Shown here: positions 55,257 to 64,000 of the stretch, piece after piece
How the letters are laid out: each line of letters begins with the position of its first letter
Numbering within the stretch: position 1 is the first letter of the stretch
Origin: Rozella allomycis CSF55
Taxonomy: Eukaryota; Rozellomycota
Reading direction: 5' to 3'
Length of the DNA: 64,000 nucleotides
Assembly (NCBI GenBank): GCA_000442015.1
Contig: KE561067.1
Location: 45,741 to 109,740 of the forward strand
Notes under the pieces: model-generated
Databases searched by the model: none
What the model saw: only the letters and a program-made list of their open reading frames with translations
What the model was told of the DNA's origin: nothing
Translations under genes and position numbers: made by a program

Positions 55257-55856
55257 CTATATCACATGTATGACATGGCCCTGAGAAATCAAGTGTTCAA
55301 CATCAGTCCTCCTAACAAAATGTTGCGAATCTTTTTCAAGAGTAATAACTCCGCTGGTTGTTAGCAAATTTCCACAATCTTTCAAAACTCTTATCTGAAT
55401 AAACAAGTCTTTCGGGGGTACTAATGAAGCTCTTATGTCTAAAAATTTATACTTGGATATCATTTTAGCCATTAAGTTTGAATAGCTTTGCAAAAAGTTG
55501 GATTCATGAGTGTTCGATTGCTGCATAACCTGATTTACTGCTCGACTACCACCTTGCCAGAACAAGCTTTGAAGCATTTGCAATCTATGTTCGTGATATA
55601 AGATCAGAGATTGTTTTCCTCTTTCAATTAAAGATTTGTAAATGTCAATATGTTTTGAAAATGAGTCTGTATTGGCAATATCTTGTGCGGACGAATAATG
55701 TGCGCTTATTTCTTGAAGTTGTTGACGTACTGCTAGTTCATTATATGGGGAGTATATCGCACCCTTATTTCTTTTTATTTCTTTAACTAATGATGAAGCT
55801 TGCATTTTTCCGTTCAAGAAAATTCGCAAATTAGGGTGTTTGTTTATATTTGCCAT
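55257..55856 (-). CDS. PSF1: GINS complex subunit Psf1
   Basis: 199 residues, intronless. Part of the CMG replicative helicase. Motifs: SLVKEIKRNKGAIYSPYNEL, VRQQLQEISAHY, FLQSYSNLMAKM and the C-terminal B-domain PPKDLFIQIRVLKDCGN ... RRTDVEHLISQGHVIHV. The first ATG (55856) shares two bases with the ATG of IFT140 on the other strand (CATG). A second in-frame ATG at 55805 is as good a start by comparison with family length. Confidence 0.9.
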   Translation of the reverse strand: MANINKHPNLRIFLNGKMQASSLVKEIKRNKGAIYSPYNELAVRQQLQEISAHYSSAQDIANTDSFSKHIDIYKSLIERGKQSLILYHEHRLQMLQSLFWQGGSRAVNQVMQQSNTHESNFLQSYSNLMAKMISKYKFLDIRASLVPPKDLFIQIRVLKDCGNLLTTSGVITLEKDSQHFVRRTDVEHLISQGHVIHVI

Positions 55857-58800
55857 GAATGACTTTTACCAGGAAAAAATAATAGAGGGTGAATTTAAAT
55901 GGACAAAATTTCACACTATATACAAAAGATTAGCATGTTGCAAAAGTGTTTTACTTTCCGTCTACGATGAACAAGGGAATGAAATAAAGAAAATCAGTAA
56001 AGAAAAGGATATTAAATATGTGGAATGGCACCCCCAACGCAAATTGATGGCATATGCCAGCGGTGATGATGTATATGTTTGGAATGAAACTGAAGATCGA
56101 GAAAATGTCAAAAAAGTACAGGGTAATAATATCGTTTGTTGGAATGCAATCGGAAATAATATTTTGATTGGAAAAGAGGTTAAATCATTTAATATAAATT
56201 AACGTTTAGGATGGAAGCGTTGTTTGTTTTAATGTAGAGGTTAGTGGAAAGATGGGCAAAGAGAGGTTGTTGTATGAAAACAAAGGGAAAAAGAGAAGAA
56301 TAAATAAATTATATTCTGCGGAAGGGGATATAATTGTAATAATTTACGATGGAGATATTGTGATAATTAGCAAGGAAGACATTGTTGAGAGTGATGTACA
56401 GGGGAAGATAAAGGAATCTTTCCTAAAAGAAAATAAGTTGGTAGTTGTTTGCGAAGATTTGTTTGTTAATAAATATGATTTAGAAAGTTTTGAAAAGATT
56501 TCAATAAAATTGAGTAACAAGGGAAGAGTTGAATGTGTAACATGGATTTGTGGCAAAGAAGGAGTAAAAATGATAACGAGTGATGAAAAAAATGCGATAA
56601 AAATTTGGGATATTGAAGGATTGGGATGTGAAGAGATTGAATTAAAAGAAGAGTTTAAATCCAATAGAATCACATGTCTAAATAGTTTTCACTCGGATAT
56701 TCTGGTAGGGACTGATTCTGGCCATATATTTAAAATTAAAGTCGGCAATCAAAAGAACGATGAAATTATCGACAAGGATTTGAATAAAGACAATAAATGC
56801 CAACCAACTGAAAAATTTCATGAACTACAATTGACTGAATTTTCTGGCGGAGGTTTCATTGAGCAAATTTTCTTTCTAAAAGAAATGATTGGAATAAAGT
56901 TGAAGAACTTTGTCAAGATATTAAGTTTGAAAAAACGATTAATTAGAAAAGAAAACGAACAGGCTTTAATACAAAGTGATTTAAATAAAATAATTCTACT
57001 TGATAATGAGCGAAAATTTGAGATAAAAGAAGACTTTGAAATTAAGGAATTTTCAGGTTCTAAAAATAGATTTGCGGTTTCAAATCTCGAAGACATAAAA
57101 ATTTACGAAGATTTTAAACAAAAAATTAGTTTAAAAGAGAACCATCAAAGAATTTATATGATTAATGAGGCAAGTGACACAGATAATGAAAAATCAGACG
57201 GGAAAGGTAAAATTAACAAGTCTTCAATTATAGGAAAGAAAAATCCACAATCCTTCTTGGCAATCGTTGATTTTAATTCTTTAAAGATATTTGATTGGAA
57301 AAAGGGAGAAACAATATCTGCATTGGCTTTTGAAGAAATTATTTTAGAATCTATATGTTTTAACGACAAAATAATCTTAATAAATTCAAATAGAGAATTG
57401 ATTTTAATTAAATTCGATAAAATTGTGGAGACAATGAAATTGGATTTCAATCATGAAATTTATCAAATTGAAATGAACGAAAATTTCGTTGGCATCTCTT
57501 CCAGTAAAAGCATTACTTTTATTTATAAAGAAAACCAATTATTTTTATTAAATTTAAACACTTTTAAATATTCCAGCTTCTCAATAAACTCTGATTATTT
57601 TGTATTCGATTCGAAATTCCCCAATTTGATGCTTATCCAGTCCACAAATATAGTACAAATCTTAAACTTTTATAAATTAAAGGTTTCTTTTGGATTTATT
57701 ACAAATATACTGGAATTAGAGATATTTTCAACCAGATATATTTATGAAATTTCGCGATCTACTAATGAAATTTCTGAGTCTGAAAATGCTCCCGCGAACG
57801 CTACAAAAACTTTTCAAATAATGTTTTCTAATTTTAATTATTTTAGTATATTAGTTTTAGAAAACAATGATTTTTGTTTGAAGAGGATAGATTTCAATTT
57901 TGACTTTTCACTGGATTTTCTATATGGCATTTTAATCAACGGCAAATTCTTCAAAGTTGAAGATGAAAAAATTCTTAAGATTATGGCAAAGTTCTATTTA
58001 AATAATTTTGAAAAGAATTATGAAATACTGAAAGAGTGTTTGATTAAGTTAAAGAAACCAATTTTCATTCTTACTGGAGACCTTTCAAGGGACAAAATGA
58101 TCATAAAATCTATTCTTGGTATTCCCAACGAATCCGAAAGTAATATTATCGAGGATAAAGGCAATATCCCTGTTATAAACGAAAAATGCCATTTTAACAT
58201 CGAAAAACTACCCAATGACAAGAATACAATGCCTAAAAACAATAAAATAGATATCGAAACTAATTTTGCGACACCATATTTTCAAGGTGACGACGAATTG
58301 GATCGTGAAATTTGCAATCTGAAAAATTCCATGGAAAACATTCAATTACTTAAAAATTCATTTTCAAATAAATCCTGTTTACTTCTTAATTATCCAGAAG
58401 CTTACAGAATCGTAGGCAGGTTGGAATTTGATGGAAAAATTAACAATAATGACTTTCCTTCCCTTTCATGCTTTGAAACCTCAAATTCGTTCAACTTGTT
58501 CAAAGGGCAATTGTTGGAATCTGTAGGCTTAATATCGGAAGCTGATATGTACTACAAAAAGTCTAATAATTACTTTTATTCAAATAAACTATCAAATTCT
58601 GTATTCAATATCGATCAAATCGATGACAAAATGACCCTTTTTCATGTCGCTAAATCTTTGCAGACCTCAAATGTAAATTCCTAATTATATCTTCAAGAGG
58701 TTAATCAATCTATAAAGGCTCTTACCAAAGCTGGCTGCTTTAGATATGCGTCTCTCCTAGCAAAAGAAAATCATTTAGATATTGATTTATTGAATTTAGC

Positions 58801-60121
58801 TTTGATGGCCCCTCTTTACATTCTTCTTGATGCTGCTCAGTAACTCCTGCTTGATCTTGTAAAAAGATATTTTGAGAGCGTTAAAGATTATGAAAAAGCT
58901 TTTCTCTTATACAAGAAGGCCAATTATAATGAAAATGCACTGATTGTAGCCTTCATTGGCCAAAATCCTCATTTGATTGATCAGATCATCGCTTGCTCAA
59001 TTCAATTGAGCATAAAAGAGGAATTAATAAATGACATTTCCATGTATCTTTCAAAACTAGGTATTATATTATGTATACTTATTTCTAGGTAATACAATCG
59101 CAAAAAGTTCAAAGGCAAAACTGAAAGTATAGTAGATTTGTTAACCAAGACCGGAAATCACTCCCAAGTACCTCAATCGCGTTCATTTATTTCAAGGCAA
59201 TTAAGATTTGTAAAGAATTTGGTATTAAAATGCCAAATCAATTGGCATCCATAGCATTTAAATCTCAGGACTCTCTGATTGACCTTGCCAATCTTTGTAT
59301 AGAACAAGAAAATTACGAAGCTGCCTGTAAAGCTTTTCTTCAAGTATTAATGAATTAATTAATTTTCCTAGGCTAACGATTATGTCAATGCTGCAAAGTC
59401 ATTAATAAAAACGGGAAACTTGGATAAAATAATTAAATTTGCAAGTAACGAGCTATATTTTCATGTAAAGATGTCGCCGGCGCTAAAGATAAACAAGTTT
59501 ACATGTTGACCGCCAATTATCTTCAAACCCTGGATTGGCGGTCCAATGAATCTTTGCCAAGGGCTATTATTTCCATACTAACAAAAGCAAAATCATTTAC
59601 TTCCCTAAACAACTTTTATTTTCAGTTTGCTTCTTTTGAAATCCATGATTATCAAAATTACGAAAGAGTAACGATGTGATTTTTCCTGCGTTTAAGGCTT
59701 TGAACATATACAATGAAATGATAAAAATCAATCGCATGGGAACAAATACTAAAATAAACATGAATGACATAATTAGAAAAATTGATTTGATTTCAAAGTA
59801 CTTGGAAATGAAAAAGGCGCCAAGCTTGAGCCATTGCATTAGCATGGCAAATAAATTGCTCGATATACCCGACATAAATGTAAAACCTTAATTTTAGTCT
59901 CAAAGGATCATGTCAAAATTCTTGATATTCACTCTGGTTTGGTTTACAAAGCTTGTGAATTCATGGAATGGTCAAAAGCTAAGGATTTGTTAACGAATAT
60001 ATCTAACATCCATTCGAACTTGATTGATTGTGTTGATTTTGATACTATTTCTGAAATTTGCACGCACAACAATATTCCACTAGAAACATTCATACAAAGT
60101 TACGAAAATGATTTAGAATAA
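55855..60121 (+). CDS. IFT140: Intraflagellar transport protein IFT140 (IFT-A)
   Basis: Long WD40-plus-TPR protein of the IFT-A retrograde complex of cilia and flagella. N-terminal beta-propeller pieces (KYVEWHPQRKLMAYASGDDV, GVKMITSDEKNAIKIWDIEG), then helical TPR-like blocks: AEMYYKKSN-like ADMYYKKSNNYF, RYASLLAKENHLDIDLLNLA, AAQYFESVKDYEKAFLLYKK, DYVNAAKSLIKTGNLDKIIK, and the family C-terminus YMLTANYLQTLDWR, SFEIHDYQNYERV and MANKLLDIPDIN. Introns of 26-31 nt, e.g. 58673..58699 (AGAG) and 59880..59905. The middle is unusually Lys/Glu/Asn-rich. Assigned by the order of TPR motifs. Confidence 0.85.
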
Positions 60122-60150
60122 AAAATCGATTATTCTTTAAGCAAATGTAT

Positions 60151-61056
60151 TTATTGAGCATATCTAAAATGATCATCGTCTATTGTACTATAGAGCTGTC
60201 CTTCATTAACAAGCCAATCAACAGAAGCCCTTCGATAAATATGTAAATTTGATTTTACCGCACATCGTCCAGCCCATAACTAGTGACTCTAGCAACTTCA
60301 TTTACATTCACACCTTCTGGTGCAGTGGATCTTTTAAACACACTCAATATACGTTGAATATGTGGTGGCATGCTAGAATCAAATGATTCAGTATGAACTG
60401 AATATTCCGGAACAGACTCATTCACTCCCAGTTGAGAGCTTGTTGGAGCCTGTACTTTAACTGTTTGCAAATGAGCATATGCCGCGTTAATCAAATGGTG
60501 TGTCAGTTCATCGAATGTTTCAATTCTCAAAAGGACAAAAGCCGCGACGTATCGATTAGATTGAAATGTCTTTAGACTTCCATATACTCGGAACCATTCA
60601 TTTTCCCTATTAACAAAGAAATTGAGAGTTACCGGGCGTCAACATTTGGAAAATTCGCACTCAGTAACTTTACTATTACCTGTCCAGTTCCGTCATCCAT
60701 AGTTAAAGTTGTATTAGCAGCAGCTCTTTTAATTTCTTTCACGCATCCAATAAATGTAACCTTTCAGACCAAGCCAAATTGGTTACCTGATTTAAATCAT
60801 ATGTTTCGAATTTGAAAGGAGAATTGTTATCATTTGGAATGGCTTGCACTGCCTCAGAAATCATTTTTAAAGTGACAGGCCTTATTGTAGTTCCAAATGA
60901 TGATTTCTAACGTGTGCAAAATTGGATTACAAAGTACCTTGATAGCAGGACTTGCTTGGCTATTGTTATCTTGGTATGTACTAGTGATAAATCCACCTGC
61001 GTCATCTAAAATTCATAAAAAACAACTTAAATACTTGAAAAACGGGATGCCATCAT
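60151..61056 (-). CDS. RFA2: Replication protein A 32-kDa subunit
   Basis: Single-stranded DNA binding. The N-terminus MMASRFSNDAGGFITSTYQD is Ser/Gly-rich like the phosphorylated tail of RPA2. The OB fold has PVTLKMISEAVQA, VTFIGCVKEIKRAAANTTLT, MDDGTGQV, RYVAAFVLLRIETFDELTHH and LINAAYAHLQTVK. The C-terminal winged helix has GVNVNEVARVTSYGLDDVR and ASVDWLVNEGQLYSTIDDDH. At least four introns of 26-66 nt. ATG 61056 is 18 bp from the ATG of the next gene. Confidence 0.88.
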
Positions 61057-61074
61057 TGTACCCTGGTTGACAAA

Positions 61075-62024
61075 ATGTTGGAGAAGAATAGTATATACGT
61101 GGCAGCTGGTCCTGTATCATGTTTAACGAATGCACACGCTTTAGAGTATTCTTCATTTAAAAAATATGACCCAATTTTGCAGAGAACACTGTGGGTAAAT
61201 TCAAATGCAGAATTTTCTTTCAAATCCGTTGATAAAGTCGAAACAAGCTGGTAAAGTTTAAAAACTAAATGACAAAGGGAAGAGAGGAAGGAATTAATTC
61301 AGGTAGATTCAGATAGAAACAGTCCGTGGCTAAAATTTCAAACAAGTACATTACATGCGGTATCAAATAACAATGTGAATATATACAATGATATTACATC
61401 TAGTAATATCGAAGTAATTGGTTTCTATTTTATTTTTAGTGTAAAATTGTCGACCCGTTGTTTAAAATGTCTGAAAAACTCGATTGTTTAGATGCCATTC
61501 AGGTGCTGCAAGACGTAAACCAACAGGAGCTTTCAAATGTAATGATGGAAAATATGGAACAATGTTTTTCCAGGAAAAAAATCAATTCCATGCTTTTAAA
61601 TAATTTTTATTACAATTATGAAAACAAGCCGTTCGAGCCTTACCTTATTTCATCCATAGTTAATATATTTGAGCATTCAAATTCATTGATCCCACTTTCA
61701 TTTTCCAGTGGAAAGTCGCAATTTAAAATTCCATTCCTTAATCAGACGATAAAATTCATTTGGGAACAGTCCATTTTATCCTGCGACGTTCCAATTCGAG
61801 TAATTCAGCAATTGGAGAATTGTCAATTTTTGGACACTTCCTCGTTGACTTTTGATGACAAAATTAAGGTCCACGACAAAATGATAATTGATTGCGTTAG
61901 TAAAGAATTCATGGCGTCTCTTGAAACCTTTTTGGAGGCGAATAAGAGCCAATACACTCGAGATGATTATTCAGAAACTTACGAATACCTTATCCATTTT
62001 ATCGATAAACTGAATCTAACTTAA
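61075..62024 (+). CDS. Conserved-looking protein, unrecognised
   Basis: ATG 61075 opens MLEKNSIYVAAGPVSCLTNA. Removing a 27-nt intron near 61253..61279 joins VETSW to EERKELIQVDSDRN, and a 26-nt intron near 61414..61439 joins SSNIE to CKIVDPLFKMSEK. About 298 residues, mixed alpha/beta, no signal peptide or membrane segment. The C-terminal half (FLETFLEANKSQYTRDD-like) is helical. I do not recognise the family. Stop is 17 bp from the stop of CHS5. Confidence 0.6.
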
Positions 62025-62041
62025 AATAAATCTTTATTCAG

Positions 62042-62860
62042 CTATGGGCTTGAAGGGTTTTCAGGGCTGTGAAGGAGATAGTCTTTGATTGTCAAGACAG
62101 CAAACTTTTCTTCGCATGCCTCTAACCAGCTTTTTTTAACTATTGGGACTCCCAATCTTATCGCTTGATCATGTTTCTGCCCGACAGGTTCATTAGCTAT
62201 TAAATGTGTATTCGCCAGCGATAAACTTTCAGTAACATTAGCCCCTATCCTTTTAATCAAAATTTTCAGAGCTTTTAAGGAATCTTCTTCATAATCGTCC
62301 TCTGATATACAAAGATTTAAACATTTAAAATCATCAGAACTCAAGGTCTTTACTGTCATAATGTCCGATTTTATTCTTCCAGCAGTTGTTCTCGCATAAA
62401 AATTGAACGAATATTCAATTTCTGGAGCTCTATATGAACCAACTTGACGTCCTTACAGGTTTGTAATCTTCCACATATTTCTTGTAATCAGCACAGATGT
62501 CGTGCATTTACTCTTATCCTTTAATATGTCTATACCACGCACCTTGCAGTTCCAAGACTTCATCTCAGATAGCCTTAATATGACAAAAGTGTCTCCGACA
62601 AATTCCACGCTCCCTTGGGGTTTTTCCGGTGCGTTGCCGTATTTTAATAAGAGGCTATCTAAAAATTGTAGAAATTTTGCATTTTCAACTCGTTCCTCAG
62701 TTTCTACACGCTCAATTGTAACCTGAATTATATTTCCAGCGTTTATTTGTGATGGTAGCAATATCGTAGGAATTTCGATGACATGGTGATCATCTGTTAG
62801 AAGGATGGCCATTCCAGCAACCAATTTCCCAACAGTGAATTTGACTGGATTGCTACTCAT
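62042..62860 (-). CDS. CHS5: Exomer scaffold Chs5 (FN3-BRCT)
   Basis: Exomer carries selected cargo such as chitin synthase from the trans-Golgi to the surface. The N-terminal dimerisation segment VGKLVAGMAILLTDDHHVIE and IPTILLPSQINAGNIIQVTI precedes an FN3 fold (FVILRLSEMKSWNCKVRGID, GSYRAPEIEYSFNFYARTTA) and a BRCT domain (LCISEDDYEEDSLKALKILI, NTHLIANEPVGQKHDQAIRL, GVPIVKKSWLEAC). No long C-terminal tail is present, unlike the 671-residue yeast protein. An intron in the region 62385..62450 joins the FN3 halves; its exact ends were not solved. ATG 62860 is just outside a contig-overlap duplication. Confidence 0.8.
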
Positions 62861-62864
62861 TTCT

Positions 62865-63086
62865 GGAATTTCATTTAGTGCATTCACCAAGAGGTAATAA
62901 CATTGTGCTAAATATAGGAATTAGTGTAAATTTATTATTTTATATTATTACAATTAATTCACGTTATTATGCTANCGGAATTTCATTTAGTGCATTCACC
63001 AAGAGCAAATAACATTGTGCTAAATATAGGAATTAATGTAAATTTATTATTTTATATTATTACAATTAATTCACGTTATTATGCTA
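62865..63086. repeat. 110-bp duplicated flank at N 62975 (assembly artefact)
   Basis: 62865..62974 and 62977..63086 are the same sequence with about three substitutions (for example GAGGTAATAAC versus GAGCAAATAAC). The second copy contains a few codons upstream of the CHS5 start. Higher divergence than at other joins suggests two alleles. Confidence 0.75.
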
Positions 63087-63096
63087 ACGTAGCGTT

Positions 63097-63630
63097 ATGA
63101 AAATCGCTTATGCACCCTTGCATTTGACTATCATGAATGTACTTAGGCGTACCATGTTTAAGATGTACGGAACAAAACCTGACATTATACAATTAACGCA
63201 CAATGCATTCCCCACACAGAATGATTCCCATGAAATTAGTTTCCCTATCGGGAGTATTCTAAATACTTTAAGTAGAGAACCCGTAAAGCTTCCAAAGTTT
63301 CTATTAACAAATAAAGAATTTAAGTATATATGGTCACGGTCAGTGACAGATAATGATGCCTCCAAGTCTCAAATGTTCACAGTGTTGAGCGAACAAATGA
63401 ATTCACAAGATTTAATGAAAACGTTAAAAGAGAAAGAACGTCATATTAAGCCACGAGATATGCGTTTTAAAAGACAAATAAAAACGGATATAATAAAATT
63501 TAGAGAAATGGTTGCGAAAACTAGTCGGGAGGTGACAGCAGCAATGCAGTACAACTATGGTGTTGATTTGGAAGAGATTAAGAGAAGAAAAACCATGATT
63601 ATGCAAGAAAAAGAAAACGACAATAAATAA
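63097..63630 (+). CDS. Basic helical protein, unrecognised
   Basis: 177 residues, no intron seen: MKIAYAPLHLTIMNVLRRTM, a central IGSILNTLSREPVKLPKFL, and a very basic coiled C-terminus (LKEKERHIKPRDMRFKRQIK, DLEEIKRRKTMIMQEKENDN). The basic N-terminus could be a mitochondrial presequence and the size would suit a mitochondrial ribosomal protein, which is a guess. 63631-63824 shows no gene I can support. Confidence 0.5.
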   Translation: MKIAYAPLHLTIMNVLRRTMFKMYGTKPDIIQLTHNAFPTQNDSHEISFPIGSILNTLSREPVKLPKFLLTNKEFKYIWSRSVTDNDASKSQMFTVLSEQMNSQDLMKTLKEKERHIKPRDMRFKRQIKTDIIKFREMVAKTSREVTAAMQYNYGVDLEEIKRRKTMIMQEKENDNK

Positions 63631-63824
63631 AAGTAGGATGTTTGAATTGGTTTATTTTCCAAATCCTGATGTCAACTACTATTAATTTGATGTACTCAAT
63701 TCTCTCTTGTAAGGAGGTTTAATAAATAGTACGTATAGCCCAACTACAAATGATTAAAGGAATGAACAATTTTCCCCTTTTGATTTTGAACAAAATATGT
63801 TTTATATTATGTATCAATATTGCA

Positions 63825-63895
63825 GGGTGTGTAGCTCAGTGGCAGAGCTTTCGACTGCAGATCGAATGGTCGCTGGTTCAATTCCGGCCGCACCC
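63825..63895 (+). tRNA. tRNA-Cys (GCA)
   Basis: 71-nt cloverleaf. Acceptor arm GGGTGTG pairs with CGCACCC; D-arm TAGCTCAGTGGCAGAGC contains the A box; anticodon stem TTCGA/TCGAA with loop CTGCAGA gives anticodon GCA at 63857..63859; T-arm GCTGGTTCAATTCCGGC contains the B box. No intron. A TTTT run at 63896..63899 is a weak Pol III terminator. CCA is not encoded, as usual for eukaryotes. Confidence 0.93.
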
Positions 63896-64000
63896 TTTTA
63901 GCATTTCATTGCTTCAAACCTTTTTCAATTGGCTATTTAATCAAGAAATTATTGTTAAAATTAAAATTTTTCTCTTTAGGAATGTGCCCAGTGCCCACAT
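63896..64000. other. Window end with a possible splice acceptor
   Basis: AT-rich, ending in TTTTTCTCTTTAG followed by GAATGTGCCCAGTGCCCACA, which looks like a pyrimidine tract, AG and the start of an exon of a gene continuing beyond the window. No frame can be assigned. Confidence 0.25.

Noticed and set aside
63640-63824. Small minus-strand exon ending in KPPYKRELSTSN before the tRNA
   Set aside because: No ATG is available upstream on that strand before the tRNA gene, and splice sites are weak; too little to support a gene.

Overview
The window is nuclear DNA of a eukaryote. It is AT-rich and very gene-dense: about 53 protein genes or gene remnants and one tRNA in 64 kb. Most genes are broken by tiny spliceosomal introns of 26-32 nt, most often 27 nt. 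TAA, TAG and TGA are all used as stops, so the code is standard. Several genes are characteristic of fungi: an OPI1-family regulator, the exomer scaffold CHS5, RMT2, a fused FolB-FolB-HPPK-DHPS FOL1 and a SIN-type kinase. The intraflagellar transport gene IFT140 implies a flagellated cell. I infer a zoosporic, early-diverging fungus of the Cryptomycota/Rozella or aphelid/chytrid grade. The species is an inference, not something the sequence shows.

Layout. 0-9.3 kb: coiled-coil protein, mitochondrial glutamate-type carrier, LRR protein, FOL1, patatin-type lipase, bHLH factor, CCDC47-like protein. 9.5-17.7 kb: surface and secreted genes (tetraspanin, a type I membrane protein, three CAP/SCP proteins) around DNA topoisomerase III. 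17.7-21.1 kb: helical-repeat protein, TMEM222-like protein, RMT2. 21.1-25.3 kb: the only clearly accessory stretch, with broken copies of an unrecognised family, two 31-residue ankyrin arrays and a frameshifted gene. 25.5-31.4 kb: 7TM protein, uracil-DNA glycosylase, enoyl-CoA hydratase, Arf-like GTPase, FHA protein, ribose-5-phosphate isomerase, Sed5-type syntaxin. 31.4-36.2 kb: three AIG1/FAR-17a-like proteins and an MPS1-like kinase. 36.2-46.8 kb: copper transporter, C2H2 protein, OPI1 next to a bHLH gene, FAD oxidoreductase, SSZ1, ALG11, queuine tRNA-ribosyltransferase, a second carrier. 47-64 kb: SepH/Cdc7-type kinase, WD40 protein, second type I protein, POT1-like protein, DHHC palmitoyltransferase, PSF1, IFT140, RFA2, two unknowns, CHS5, tRNA-Cys.

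Themes. Genome maintenance is well represented (TOP3, UNG, PSF1, RFA2, POT1-like, MPS1). Lipid regulation may be linked through OPI1 and two class-B bHLH genes. Neighbours are packed so tightly that several start or stop codons touch or overlap, so promoters and 3' ends must lie inside adjacent coding sequence.

The assembly contains 11 single N characters. At five of them the flanks are near-identical direct repeats, which look like unmerged overlapping contigs or alleles and should not be read as biological duplications. No transposon, CRISPR array or viral gene was recognised.
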